From assembly GCF_024323335.1 (NCBI RefSeq), contig NC_066582.1, forward strand, positions 92,934,944-92,998,943: a stretch of 64,000 nt of DNA, in the 5' to 3' direction. Made by a program: the position numbers and the translations under genes. The notes under the pieces are model-generated. The model searched no databases. It saw only the letters and a list, made by a program, of their open reading frames with translations, and was not told the DNA's origin. Origin of the DNA: Lathyrus oleraceus (Eukaryota > Streptophyta > Magnoliopsida > Fabales > Fabaceae). This document shows, one piece after another, positions 12,521-22,734 of the stretch (its first letter is position 1; each line of letters starts with the position of its first letter).

Positions 12521-13334
12521 CTAGAAACAATCATCTAAAGCTCGGGACACAGGAAGATAAGATGCACGAAGCCTCTTCACCTCCCTCTCGTAGGCTGCCT
12601 CCATATCGGCCTTCTCATTGGAGAGTCGATCATACTTCCTCTTCCAAAACTTAGAAGACTGAGGAAGTAGAGAAGTCCATACATCATCAGGGTCATCAAT
12701 AACCTGATGCTCAAGAAACTCAATCAACGCATCCTTCTCCTTAATCTGCTGAAGCAACTCTTCACGTTCACGGATCCAGGCACGTGAATGGTCTTCGTCT
12801 CTCAACTCCTCTACTCCTTGATTAGGGAGGGTTAAAGGCCCAACCATAATATAGGTGTAGGTCTCGGATACTCGTAAGGCATGAGATACTCAGACGCCCT
12901 CTTCCTAACCCAAACAGTGTAAGGCTCCAAAGCGATGCAATTCTTAGGACCCAACTCTTTCCTTCCTTTCCTATGAATCTTGCGCCAAGCGCGGACCCTC
13001 CTATCTTTCAAGCCTTGGGGATCTTTACCCTCCTGAAAGAATACACCGTCTAACAGAGTGTTATCGGGTTTATCCTTTAGGGGGAACCCAAGCTACCGAC
13101 GTGCCAAAATAGGGTTATAGTTAATCCCACCACATGTACCAAGAAGAGGTACATTGGAGAATTCGCCACAAGAGTCAATAATCTGCACACCATCATACAC
13201 ACGGTTATACCAAGAGATATTATCATTAGTGAGAGACATAAGTCTCGTGGAACACCGTAGACATCCTTTGTTCTCCTTGAAAGCGACCGTCTAAGGTAAG
13301 TGAGAAATAAACCACTTATACAACAGAGGCAAAC
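12521..13334 (-). pseudogene. Ogre A ORF1, 3' half
   Basis: Continuation of ORF1 after the Sirevirus S. Just past the join it is open (YKWFISHLP), then meets an in-frame TAG at 13291-13293, probably an original CAG. Further recognisable ORF1 sequence follows. From 12847 there is a clean block with a charged, probably coiled segment, ending SRALDDCF. ORF1 upstream of gag is typical of Ogre; its function is unknown. Confidence 0.75.
13330..13334. repeat. Target-site duplication CAAAC, left copy of Sirevirus S
   Basis: CAAAC at 13330-13334 touches the TGAAGG LTR end; its twin is at 23831-23835 after TTCTTACA. Perfect 5-bp duplication. Confidence 0.95.
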
Positions 13335-14430
13335 TGAAGGTGAGAAAAACAAGAAAGGGGGGGTTTGAATTGTTTGAAAAATAAGCGCTTTTCCAAAAAG
13401 AAAATCACACAATGATTTTATACTGGTTCGCTTATAACACAAAGCTACTCCAGTCCATCCGGCCAAGGTGATTTCGCCTTCAACAAGGACTTAATCCACT
13501 AATCTTGAAAGATTACAAACAACCCCTAAGAGAGAAGAAAATCTCTTAGTCCTCTCAAGTCTACAGACTATAAAGAGTCACTTGAGGAAATCAAACAAAT
13601 AAAAGATACAAGATATGTAATCTAGAGTGCTTCTAGTTAAGCAAGTATTACAAACTTAAGAACAGATTTTTCACTTAATAAGCAAAAGCTTAGTGAAATT
13701 CTTTGAGAATAAAGATGATTTTCTTGAGCGTGAAACAATTCAGTATAGTTTTGGCTAGTTGATTTCTTGCTTACTGAATGTTGATTTCTTCTCTATTTAT
13801 ATAGGAGTTGAAGTAGTGTTGAAATAGAGTTGAAGTAGAGTTGAATCTGGTGGATATAAAGATGTAGTTACGCCATTCCATAAATAGCTTCTGCAGGAGA
13901 CTTTTTCTCTTAGAAGTGACTACTTACCACAAGTAGTATCTTCTCTCTTGGAAGTGGAGATTAACGTCTCTTTCTAATTGAGGAAATCCATTTGCAGAAC
14001 TTTAACTTGGCTTAAACGTTACTTCATCATGATTAACAAATCTGATTAGAGTCTTCGTGTATCTGGAGAATCTTGCTTCTGATGTTATCTCTTGAGAGTT
14101 CAGATGGCGCTGATAACTTCCAGAGTTTACAGAAGGCATTTGTTCAGAATCAGAGCTTCTAGACTTTACTTCATGTTCAGATGCTTCTGATACTTTGCAG
14201 TTTTGTCCAGAGTCAGAGCTTCTTGAAACGAGATTCCACTTTAGATGCTTCTGATACTTGATAATTTGTATCTGATCTTGTTGTGCATCTGATGACATCA
14301 TAAGATTTATTTCTTCTTTCTTTAGAACCCTGCACACTTAGAAACTTTTCGTTAGGGTGCCATTTTTGGTTTCATCCTTTGTTATCATCAAAATCAAGGA
14401 ATCTGTTGTAGAACAATTTTTGTTCTTACA
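13335..14430 (-). repeat. Sirevirus S 3' LTR
   Basis: 1096 bp, ends TGAAGG...TTCTTACA on the plus strand. Minus-strand TATA box TATATAAATA at 13794-13803. It carries a 111-codon open frame (14002-14337) that is identical in the other LTR. I take this frame as chance, because it lies in LTR sequence and has no recognisable domain. Confidence 0.97.
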
Positions 14431-14444
14431 ATCTCCCCCTTTTT
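14431..14444 (-). other. Sirevirus S polypurine tract
   Basis: The minus strand reads AAAAAGGGGGAGAT immediately before the 3' LTR. Closely similar tracts recur at about 14708-14720 (AAAAAGGGGGAGAAA) and, shorter, at about 14511-14518. The interval 14445-14900 otherwise shows no gene. Confidence 0.9.
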
Positions 14445-14900
14445 GATGATGACAAAACAACTTAAAATAGCAGATGAAACATGAATAAAATAAGATCAGA
14501 TAGACAGAAGCTCCCCCTGAGTTAGTGCTAGGGAGTTCAGAAGTTCTTACCAGAGCTTTTCAAGTAATGAGATTTCTGAAACTTTCTGCAAATTCTTAAA
14601 TTTAATGTTAGAGTAATTTAATCAGAGCTATTTTTATCAGAGCTATATCTACAAATGTTGCAGAGTGCTTAAGGTTTTAGACAATTTTCATCAGAGCTAT
14701 TTAATCATTTCTCCCCCTTTTTGTCAGAATCAAAAAGGTAGATATAAAAAAATAACAAGACAATAAAGAGAAAAACATTTCATTAATCAAAAGCACAAAG
14801 GCACAAAGGCAATCAAAACATCAGATCCAAGAGAATATCAGAGCTAAAGAAGACAGAAGCAAAAAACACTAGGCAAGCAAACAAAATAAATCCTAAGTGC

Positions 14901-17405
14901 CTAAGGGTTTGGAGGTTGAGGAAGTCTCTGAAGCAACATGGCAAACATATTCTGGATGTTTTCATTCAAAGCATCTTGCTTGTCCATCCTGGCACGAAGC
15001 TCATTCTGATCTTGCTTGATTTCTTTCTGATCTTGCTTGATCTCTTTCAGAGCATGAAGAATCATAGGGATCGCAGAGGAAGACTCCCCCTGAGTCAGAG
15101 CCTGCTGAGCTTCAGCTTCAGCAGCAGCTTGGGCTTCTGCATCTGCCTGAGCCTTGGCTTCAGCTTCCTTAATCCTTAGAAGTTCTGCTTCCTTTGCCAG
15201 TCTTTCTTCTTCTAATCTTCTTGCTTCTTCTTCAGCTTCCCTAGCCAATCTTTCCTCCTCTAATCTTCTGGCCTCAGCTTCTCTGGCCAATCTCTCTTGG
15301 AGTCGTTCCTCAGCATCTCTGATGTAGCCATTTCTGACTTGTTCAGAGATACTCTTCAGCCTATAAGACTCAGAGGTCATCCAACTAATGACTTTGTTCC
15401 AGTGTGTCCTAACAGATTTAGGATCATCACTAACTTCAGAGTTTTTAGCCAGAGACTTGACCTTCTGGACTGAAGCTTCTGCAACCTGTATAATGGCCTC
15501 CTCAAGGGTAGGTATGGTAAGTTCAGGTTCAGGTTCAGGTGAATGAGGTGGAGAGTTTTGAGGGCTGAGATTTAGAGAGGGAGGTTCAGTTTGTTGAGGT
15601 TCAGATTCTGCTTCTGGTTGAAGTTCAGAATCTGCGTCTGGTTGAAGACTAGGGGATGAAGCATATAGTGGATTTAGGTCTAATGGGTCAGAGTCTGGTC
15701 CAGGTACAGCGGGAATAATTTGTGGAGTGATATTAGAGGTGAAGGGATCAGATGGTTGAGTTTCAGAGGGTAAGGTTGTTGTTTGTTGTGGTGGAAGTGA
15801 AGTTTGGAGGGGTGAGGTTACTTCAGATTGTCTTGTGGGTTGTGGAGCGAAATTTTTAGCATAAATTTCAGCTATTGTTGGGGAGTTAGGGTCAGAGTGT
15901 TCTTGGTCAGAGGACTCTTGATCAGATAACTCTTGGTCAGAAGAAGGGGAAAGGTAAGGAGGTGATTCATATTCAGAGGATGAGGAAGAAGAAGTGCTTT
16001 GGTGGGTTTGTAAAGGTTGAGAGGGAGGAATGAAAGTTCTAGCTATGTTTAGAACTGGTGTTGGTTGGGAGGTTCTGGTGATTGAGGGTGGGATTTCAGA
16101 GGTAGTAAAAATTGGTTGAGAGGAGAGAGGGTTAGAGGAAGCCATTATAGATTCAGAGGAGACAGGAGGAACAGACTTACCGGAAGAGACATTCAGAGGT
16201 GCTGAAGCTTTGCTGCCAGAAGTTTCTCCAAGTCTGGCTTTCTTTGCTCTCCTTGCCTCAGCAGCTATCTGTTTCTCAGAGACACCTCTCTTGTATCTGA
16301 CAAGATCTTCTACAGAGTCCAGACAGTCTTCAAGGCGGAAATCAGAAACATCAACACCTTCTTCCAGCATACGATGAAGATAGAGGGCAACAGCGTCTCT
16401 GGGCTCATCCTTGAAGAATCTGACCAGGCCATGAGGCATCTTCCTCTGATCTTTTAGAGATTCCCAGGACACAGCCATAGTGGGCTTGACTCTAATCTCT
16501 TTGATGATTCCCATGCTCTTCAGGTTTTTGGCATTCAGAGGCTTTCCCACATCAATTGCCAAATCATCCATACATCTGGTCTTCTCCAGATCATCTACCA
16601 AGCCATGCTCAATGAAGACATCAGAGAGCAATCTTCCCAGAGGAATGTAGGATCTGGGCTTCATATTATTCCTCGTTTCTCTGACTGAATCTCTCAGATA
16701 TCTAAAGAGGAGAACAGGGAGGTTGATCTGGATACCCTTCTGAATACAGTAAAGGATGCATTTCTGATCAACGTTTATGTAATCTGAAGAGTTAGAGGCT
16801 GGGCGATGATGGATTGTTCCCAGAATAATCTTCAGCCAAACTCGGAGGTTCTGATGAAGCTCCTTGTTCTTAGAGGGGTTTCCTTCAACATTAGGTTTGA
16901 AGATTGTAGGGTTAATGACTTCAGTGATGCGCTTTGACCTTGGAGGAATGTTGTAAATCCTTTTACCTCCAGCTTTCTCCATGTTTAGCAAGGAAGCAAT
17001 TGATGCTTCAGTGATGACAATCTTTACTCCCAGAACAAAAGAAACAATGAACTGGTCATCTGCATCAGCATGTCTCCAAAATTCTTTGACAAGAAGAGGG
17101 TAAATGGGACCATAAAGCCTGTCGAAGTAGTTCTCCCAACCTTGCTTGCGAAGATCTTCAGTAAGATCAACACCGTTTCTTCTCAAGTTCTCAAAATCTA
17201 CCAGCGATTCACACAGTACATCCAAATTTTCAAAGGAGGTTGCAAGATGAATGTGGCGTTCACGTTCCAAAATGTGAGGTTCTTGATAAACAGGGGTTAT
17301 GGTAACGCCTGTAACAGTGGGTGTTTGAGTGTTTGAGGTTTGGGGATTAGAACTGGCTTCCATCTGTTGGGAGAAGTTAAAAACTTCTTGCTCTTGAGCA
17401 TTCAT
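14901..17405 (-). CDS. Sirevirus S third ORF (env-like position), 834 aa
   Basis: Intact 834-residue frame downstream of pol, where SIRE-type elements carry an 'env-like' ORF. The N-terminal third (about 50-360) is globular, with WENYFDRLYGPIYPLLVKEF, and resembles what is annotated in plants as a putative plant transposon protein domain (from memory, not searched). Residues about 400-620 are Ser/Pro/Gln/Glu-rich and low-complexity. About 690-790 is a strong coiled coil of repeated RLEEERLAREAE units, then an Ala/Glu run and a KEIKQDQ repeat. I see no signal peptide, hydrophobic transmembrane span or glycoprotein-like Cys pattern, so a membrane envelope role is not supported. Function unknown. 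The absence of stops argues for recent constraint. Confidence 0.85.
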   Translation of the reverse strand: MNAQEQEVFNFSQQMEASSNPQTSNTQTPTVTGVTITPVYQEPHILERERHIHLATSFENLDVLCESLVDFENLRRNGVDLTEDLRKQGWENYFDRLYGPIYPLLVKEFWRHADADDQFIVSFVLGVKIVITEASIASLLNMEKAGGKRIYNIPPRSKRITEVINPTIFKPNVEGNPSKNKELHQNLRVWLKIILGTIHHRPASNSSDYINVDQKCILYCIQKGIQINLPVLLFRYLRDSVRETRNNMKPRSYIPLGRLLSDVFIEHGLVDDLEKTRCMDDLAIDVGKPLNAKNLKSMGIIKEIRVKPTMAVSWESLKDQRKMPHGLVRFFKDEPRDAVALYLHRMLEEGVDVSDFRLEDCLDSVEDLVRYKRGVSEKQIAAEARRAKKARLGETSGSKASAPLNVSSGKSVPPVSSESIMASSNPLSSQPIFTTSEIPPSITRTSQPTPVLNIARTFIPPSQPLQTHQSTSSSSSSEYESPPYLSPSSDQELSDQESSDQEHSDPNSPTIAEIYAKNFAPQPTRQSEVTSPLQTSLPPQQTTTLPSETQPSDPFTSNITPQIIPAVPGPDSDPLDLNPLYASSPSLQPDADSELQPEAESEPQQTEPPSLNLSPQNSPPHSPEPEPELTIPTLEEAIIQVAEASVQKVKSLAKNSEVSDDPKSVRTHWNKVISWMTSESYRLKSISEQVRNGYIRDAEERLQERLAREAEARRLEEERLAREAEEEARRLEEERLAKEAELLRIKEAEAKAQADAEAQAAAEAEAQQALTQGESSSAIPMILHALKEIKQDQKEIKQDQNELRARMDKQDALNENIQNMFAMLLQRLPQPPNP

Positions 17406-17883
17406 GAAGAAGATTGAAGAAGAAGATGAAGAACTTGCAGAGAACTTGCAGAGAAGGGTTTAGGGTTTTAGAGTGAGTGAGAGTGATAAGTGTGTGAAAT
17501 GTGAGAAAAGTGTTTATATACCTAAGTAAAAACGCATGCAAAACGACACCTCAGAAAGCGTTAGACACAAAACTCAAAATGGCACGCTTGGGGGAAAAAT
17601 GATTACAGCTAATAAATGAATGTCTAATCCCACAGTTTGCACACTGCTCGAGGAAAACTCAAACGTCTGCCTTTTGAATTTCTTGACAGCTGTCTAGAAG
17701 TTCTAAAGTTTGACGCTTCAGAGTTCCACGTGTTGATGTATCTGATCTTCAGGAATACCAAGAGATTGGTTCTGAAGATTTCTAACTCAGATATCTTCTT
17801 AACAATGTAGAAGTATCAGAGTCAGAGGCAGAATCATATTTGTTTTTATCAGAATCTTATTTTATATTTTTCAGAGCCATACT
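17406..17883 (-). other. Sirevirus S spacer between pol and third ORF
   Basis: 478 bp without coding potential. The minus strand presumably carries the 5' context for the third ORF. No splice acceptor stands out strongly enough to call. Confidence 0.6.
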
Positions 17884-20800
17884 TCATTCAGGACAATTTT
17901 TAATGTTCAGATTTTCTAAGATGAAAAGAAATCTATCTTCAGCTAGAGGCTTAGTAAAGATATCTGCCCATTGATGTTCTGTATCAATGAACTTCAGCGT
18001 TACTATCCCTTTCTGAACATAGTCTCTAATAAAATGATGTTTAATTTCTATGTGTTTGGCTCTGGAATGTAAAATAGGATTCTTACTCAAACAAATAGCA
18101 GCAGTATTATCACAAAGGATAGGAATGTTACTCTCAAATATCTGAAGATCTTCTAGCTGATGCTTCATCCAGAGCATCTGAGTTGTGCACAGTGATGCTG
18201 AGATATATTCTGCTTCTGCAGTTGATAGAGCAATTGTTGACTGTCTTTTGCTAGCCCAGGAGATTAGATTGTTTCCCAGAAGCTGGCAATTTCCAGATGT
18301 GCTTTTTCGTTCTATTCTATCTCCTGCATAATCTGCATCACAATAACCAGAAAGCCTATACTCTGATGTTTTCTCATACATCAGGCCCAGGTTAGGAGTT
18401 CCTTTCAGATACTTAAGAATTCTCTTAACAGCTGTTAAATGAGATTCTCTAGGATCTGATTGGAATCTGGCACAAAGACAGACGCTAAAGAGAATATCAG
18501 GATGAGTAGCAGTCAGATAGAGAAGAGAGCCTATCATACCTCGATAGAGCTTCTGACAAACCTTATTGCTTACCTCTTCCTTCTCCAGAATGCAAGTTGG
18601 GTGCATGGGAGTCTTTGCAGAGTTGCATTCAGTCATGTCAAACTTCTTCAGAACATCTTTAATGTACTTGCTTTGATGAATGTACGTGACTTCTGGAGTT
18701 TGATTGATTTGAATTCCCAGAAAGAACTTTAGTTCTTGCATTAGACTCATTTCAAATTCTGCCTGCATTAACTTAGAAAATTCTTGGCAAACAGAGATAT
18801 TAGCAGAACCAAAAATAATGTCATCAACATAAATCTGGCATATCACGAGATCATTTTTATGGTTTTTACAGAAGAGTGTAGAATCAACTTTCCCTCTGAT
18901 AAAATTTTGTTCCAAAAGAAAATTGCTTAGACGTTCATACCAAGCTCTGGGGGCTTGTTTTAGTCCATATAAAGATTTTTTAAGTTTGAAAACATGTTCT
19001 GGAAAGTTTGAATTTTCAAAACCTGGAGGTTGATTTACATACACTTCTTCTGAAATATAACCATTTAGAAATGCACTCTTGACATCCATTTGGTATAATT
19101 TGATAGAGTGATTAATAGCAAAAGATACAAGAAGACGAATAGATTCTAACCTCGCGACTGGAGCAAAAGTTTCATTATAATCAATACCTTCTTGTTGACT
19201 ATAACCTTGAGCTACCAGTCGTGCTTTGTTTCTGACAACTTCTCCTTTCTCGTTCAGTTTGTTTCTGAAAACCCATCTGGTTCCAATGACATGAGTGCCT
19301 CTGGGTTTAGGAACGAGATCCCAGACATCATTCTTGGAGAATTGATCTAACTCTTCTTGCATAGCTGCCACCCAATCGTTATCTTGAAGAGCTTCATCAC
19401 AGGACGTAGGCTCAATCAGAGACACTAGTCCCAGAGGAATATCTTCAGAAGTTCTGAAGGTAGATCTGGTTCTAACAGGTTCATCTTTGTTTCCCAAAAT
19501 CAAATCTTCAGATACGTTAATACGACTTTTAACTTTCCTTGGAATTTCTGGAGATTTAATTTCTTCAGAATCTGGAGTGACAGTTGCTTCTGGAGTTTTC
19601 TCAGATTCTACCAGAGTGATCTCTAAATCCGCAAACTTTTCAACTAGCTTTGACTTTTCAGGGTCAAGCTTATCATCAAATCTAACATGAATTGATTCCT
19701 CCACAATTTTGGTTTCTGTGTTGTATACTCTATAGCCTTTAGAGCGTTCTGAGTATCCTAACATAATACCTTTCTGTGCTTTGGAATCAAACTTGTTTAG
19801 ATGTTCTTTAGTATTTAATATAAAACAAATGCATCCAAAAGGATGAAAATATGAAATGTTGGGTTTTCTTCCCTTACACAGTTCATAGGGAGTCTTTTCC
19901 AGAATAGGTCTAATAGAGATTCTATTCTGAATGTAACACGCTGTATTTACAGCTTCTGCCCAAAAGTGCTTTGCTACATTTGTTTCATTGATCATGGTTC
20001 TGGCCATTTCTTGGAGTGTCCTATTCTTCCTCTCTACAACTCCATTTTGTTGTGGAGTTCTAGGGCAGGAGAAATCATGGGATATTCCATTAGAGTCAAA
20101 TAATTCTTCAAAATCTTTATTTTCAAATTCTCCACCATGATCACTTCTGACTCTAACAATTTTAGAGTCAAATTCTTTTTGCACTTTAGAACAGAAACTG
20201 GTGAATACAGAGTGAGACTCACTCTTGTGCTTTAGGAATTTTACCCATGTCCAGCGGCTGTAATCATCAACGATTACTAGTCCATACTTCTTTCCATTGA
20301 CTGATGCTGTTTTCACAGGGCCAAATAAGTCAATGTGAAGAAGCTCCAGAGGCTTAGAGGTGGAAACAACATTTTTCTTTTTAAAAGAAGTTTTTGAAAA
20401 CTTTCCTTTCTGACAAGCTTCACACAGAGCATCTGAAGAAAACTTCAGTTTAGGTAAGCCTCTGACTAGCTCAAGTTTAGTTAGCTGAGAAAGTTTTCTC
20501 ATGCTAATGTGGCCTAAGCGTCTATGCCATACCCATTGCTCTTCGTGAACTGACATTAAACATTTAACATTTTGATCTTTTAAATCAGAAAGATTTATTT
20601 TATAAATGTTGTTTTTCCTCTTGCCTGTGAAAAGGACAGAGCCATCGTTCTGACTAATGGCTTTACACGTTTTTTGATTAAAGATTACATCATAACCGTT
20701 ATCACTTAATTGACTTATGGATAACAAGTTATGCATTAATCCTTCTACATAAAGAACATCAGATATAGAGGGAAGAGTACCATTACCAATAGTTCCGGAG

Positions 20801-20964
20801 CCTCTGATCCTTCCTTTCTGATCTCCTCCAAAGCCTACAAATCCAGCATCTTTAAGTTCCAGGCTTTGGAACATAGACTTTCTTCCCGTCATATGTCGCG
20901 AGCATCCAGAGTCCAGGTACCATGACTGGTGTCTGAACTTTGCTGCATAGGATATCTGCAACAT
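17884..20964 (-). CDS. Sirevirus S pol: protease, integrase, RT, RNase H
   Basis: 1026 residues from the first Met in frame. Protease motif LDSGCSRHMTG (residues about 17-27). GAG-pre-integrase HHCC zinc region (WHRRLGHIS ... CEACQKGK). Integrase catalytic D (LHIDLFGP), D (VRSDHGGEF) and E (NGVVERKNRT). RT with WVFRNKLNEKG, QMDVKSAFLNG and catalytic IYVDDI. RNase H with CDADYAGD, STAEAEYIS and DNTAA. All catalytic motifs are present with no internal stop. The frame differs from gag by one base, overlapping it by 113 nt, so pol has no own start in a normal copy and depends on reading through from gag. Confidence 0.95.
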   Translation of the reverse strand: MLQISYAAKFRHQSWYLDSGCSRHMTGRKSMFQSLELKDAGFVGFGGDQKGRIRGSGTIGNGTLPSISDVLYVEGLMHNLLSISQLSDNGYDVIFNQKTCKAISQNDGSVLFTGKRKNNIYKINLSDLKDQNVKCLMSVHEEQWVWHRRLGHISMRKLSQLTKLELVRGLPKLKFSSDALCEACQKGKFSKTSFKKKNVVSTSKPLELLHIDLFGPVKTASVNGKKYGLVIVDDYSRWTWVKFLKHKSESHSVFTSFCSKVQKEFDSKIVRVRSDHGGEFENKDFEELFDSNGISHDFSCPRTPQQNGVVERKNRTLQEMARTMINETNVAKHFWAEAVNTACYIQNRISIRPILEKTPYELCKGRKPNISYFHPFGCICFILNTKEHLNKFDSKAQKGIMLGYSERSKGYRVYNTETKIVEESIHVRFDDKLDPEKSKLVEKFADLEITLVESEKTPEATVTPDSEEIKSPEIPRKVKSRINVSEDLILGNKDEPVRTRSTFRTSEDIPLGLVSLIEPTSCDEALQDNDWVAAMQEELDQFSKNDVWDLVPKPRGTHVIGTRWVFRNKLNEKGEVVRNKARLVAQGYSQQEGIDYNETFAPVARLESIRLLVSFAINHSIKLYQMDVKSAFLNGYISEEVYVNQPPGFENSNFPEHVFKLKKSLYGLKQAPRAWYERLSNFLLEQNFIRGKVDSTLFCKNHKNDLVICQIYVDDIIFGSANISVCQEFSKLMQAEFEMSLMQELKFFLGIQINQTPEVTYIHQSKYIKDVLKKFDMTECNSAKTPMHPTCILEKEEVSNKVCQKLYRGMIGSLLYLTATHPDILFSVCLCARFQSDPRESHLTAVKRILKYLKGTPNLGLMYEKTSEYRLSGYCDADYAGDRIERKSTSGNCQLLGNNLISWASKRQSTIALSTAEAEYISASLCTTQMLWMKHQLEDLQIFESNIPILCDNTAAICLSKNPILHSRAKHIEIKHHFIRDYVQKGIVTLKFIDTEHQWADIFTKPLAEDRFLFILENLNIKNCPE

Positions 20965-22666
20965 AGATAATCTTATCTTTCGGTACCCAGAATCTCTTGG
21001 GTCCTTTTAGATTAGTCTTCCCAGAGTTTCTTATAACTTTGGGTCTTCTATCATTCTTAAATTTTTGTTCTTGTGTGTGTGTGTAATGATATGAAAACGG
21101 AGATTTAAGCTGGTTACTGGTAGAGGTTTTATTTTCCTCAGAATCATACCCAATTCCCCTTTTATTATTTTGACCTACTCCATAAATCATGGATGCCATA
21201 ATACTCCTATCTATCCCATTCTTCAGAAATTGTTGAAAGGCTTCTTCATATTTGTAAATAATTTCATTTGAAGTTTGTGGTGCTTGAGACAACGTTTCTT
21301 CTAATTCTAAGCTTTTTGTTTTGGCTCCATCTCTTTCTATCGTTAGAGATCTGATAGTATCATCTCGTGCTAGAATTGTTGTCTCAAGTCTACTACATAC
21401 TTCAGATTTTGCTTTAAGAAGGCCTTTAATGTCTTTAACTTTTTGTTTTAATTTCTGAAGAGAGGTAAGAGTTTCTGATAAACATGATTCTAAGTCAGAT
21501 CTAGAAAGTTCAGAAAATACCTCTTCAGATTCTTCATCTGAGCTGCTGGATGTGGTAGCCATAAGAGCTACGTTGGCCTGTTCATCAGAGTCAGATTCTG
21601 ATGATTCGGATTCACTGTCGTCCCAGGTGGCCATTAATCCCTTCTTTGTTCTGAAGGTATTTTTCTTGAAGCTTTCTTTCTTAGAGTTATCTTTCTTCAG
21701 CTTGGGGCATTCATTTCTGTAATGACCTGTTTCTTTACATTCAAAACAGGTAATATCTTTGTTAGGTTTACCTTTTGAAGTTGACTCTGATCGATCCCCT
21801 CTGGGTCTTGATCTTCTGAAGTTGTTGTTGTTCCTCCTTTTCCAGAGTTGCTTAACTCTTCTGGTTAGTAGGGACAGTTCTTCTTCATCATCAGAGTCTT
21901 CAGATTCAGAGTCATCAGTGTCTGCAGTTTCTGCTTGAAGGGGTTTGGTTCTGTCTGACTTCCGTCTTTCAGGTCTGGACTTCAGCGCCACTGACTTGTT
22001 CCTTTTCTGAGGCTCATCCTCCTCTAGTTCTATCTCATGGCTTCTGAGAGAACTAACAAGTTCTTCAAGGCTGATATTGTTCAGATCCTTTGATAACTTC
22101 AGAGCAGTAACCATTGGTCTCCATTTCTTTGGCAGACTTCTGACAATCTTCTTAACATGATCTGCAGTCGTGTATCCTTTGTCTAGCACTTTAAGACCTG
22201 CAATAAGAGTTTGGAATCTGGAAAACATAGCTTCTATAGCTTCGTCATCTTCCATCTTGAAGGCTTCATATTTCTGGATCAGCGCCAGAGCCTTCGTCTC
22301 CTTGACTTGGGAGTTTCCTTCATGGGTCATCTTCAGAGAGTCAAGTATATCTTTAGCCGTCTCTCTGTTGGTGATCTTTTCGTATTCGTTGTATGATATA
22401 GCATTTAGAAGTATTGTTCTGGCCTTGTGATGATTTTTGAACTCACGTTTCTGATCTTCTGACATTTTGCTTCTGGGAACTTCAGCTCCATTTGAGACTG
22501 GAGGTTTGTATCCATCTGTGACAATGTCCCAGAGGTCAGCATCATAACCCAGAAAGAAACTTTCGATTCTGTCTTTCCAGTAATCAAATTTTTCTCCATC
22601 AAAAACAGGAGGTTTAGCATTGTAAGAATCTCTTTCATTTGAGTGAGCCATTTGTTTTTCTCGCAC
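20852..22666 (-). CDS. Sirevirus S gag
   Basis: 604 codons from the first Met; the sixth residue is also Met (MAHSNERD) and is the likelier start for this family. UBN2-type gag core at about 15-215 (FDGEKFDYWKDRIESFF). Acidic Ser/Asp segment at about 248-265, one CCHC knuckle (CFECKETGHYRNEC, about 307-320), more Ser/Asp-rich spacer, then a coiled-coil region (about 390-460). The last ~35 residues are read out of the protease frame, so the true gag-protease join lies just upstream of about 20960. Confidence 0.93.
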   Translation of the reverse strand: MREKQMAHSNERDSYNAKPPVFDGEKFDYWKDRIESFFLGYDADLWDIVTDGYKPPVSNGAEVPRSKMSEDQKREFKNHHKARTILLNAISYNEYEKITNRETAKDILDSLKMTHEGNSQVKETKALALIQKYEAFKMEDDEAIEAMFSRFQTLIAGLKVLDKGYTTADHVKKIVRSLPKKWRPMVTALKLSKDLNNISLEELVSSLRSHEIELEEDEPQKRNKSVALKSRPERRKSDRTKPLQAETADTDDSESEDSDDEEELSLLTRRVKQLWKRRNNNNFRRSRPRGDRSESTSKGKPNKDITCFECKETGHYRNECPKLKKDNSKKESFKKNTFRTKKGLMATWDDSESESSESDSDEQANVALMATTSSSSDEESEEVFSELSRSDLESCLSETLTSLQKLKQKVKDIKGLLKAKSEVCSRLETTILARDDTIRSLTIERDGAKTKSLELEETLSQAPQTSNEIIYKYEEAFQQFLKNGIDRSIMASMIYGVGQNNKRGIGYDSEENKTSTSNQLKSPFSYHYTHTQEQKFKNDRRPKVIRNSGKTNLKGPKRFWVPKDKIIYVADILCSKVQTPVMVPGLWMLATYDGKKVYVPKPGT

Positions 22667-22714
22667 TGGATCTCTCTACACGGTTAAGTGTTTGATTTGA
22701 AAATCAATAACAGA

Positions 22715-22732
22715 GCCGGAGCTCTGATACCA
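22715..22732 (-). other. Sirevirus S primer binding site (tRNA-iMet)
   Basis: The minus strand reads TGGTATCAGAGCTCCGGC two bases inside the 5' LTR, the standard complement of initiator tRNA-Met 3' ends. Confidence 0.95.
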
Positions 22733-22734
22733 AT

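Noticed and set aside
14002..14337. 111-codon frame in both Sirevirus LTRs (also 23402-23737)
   Set aside because: Identical because the LTRs are identical; no domain, lies within LTR regulatory sequence.
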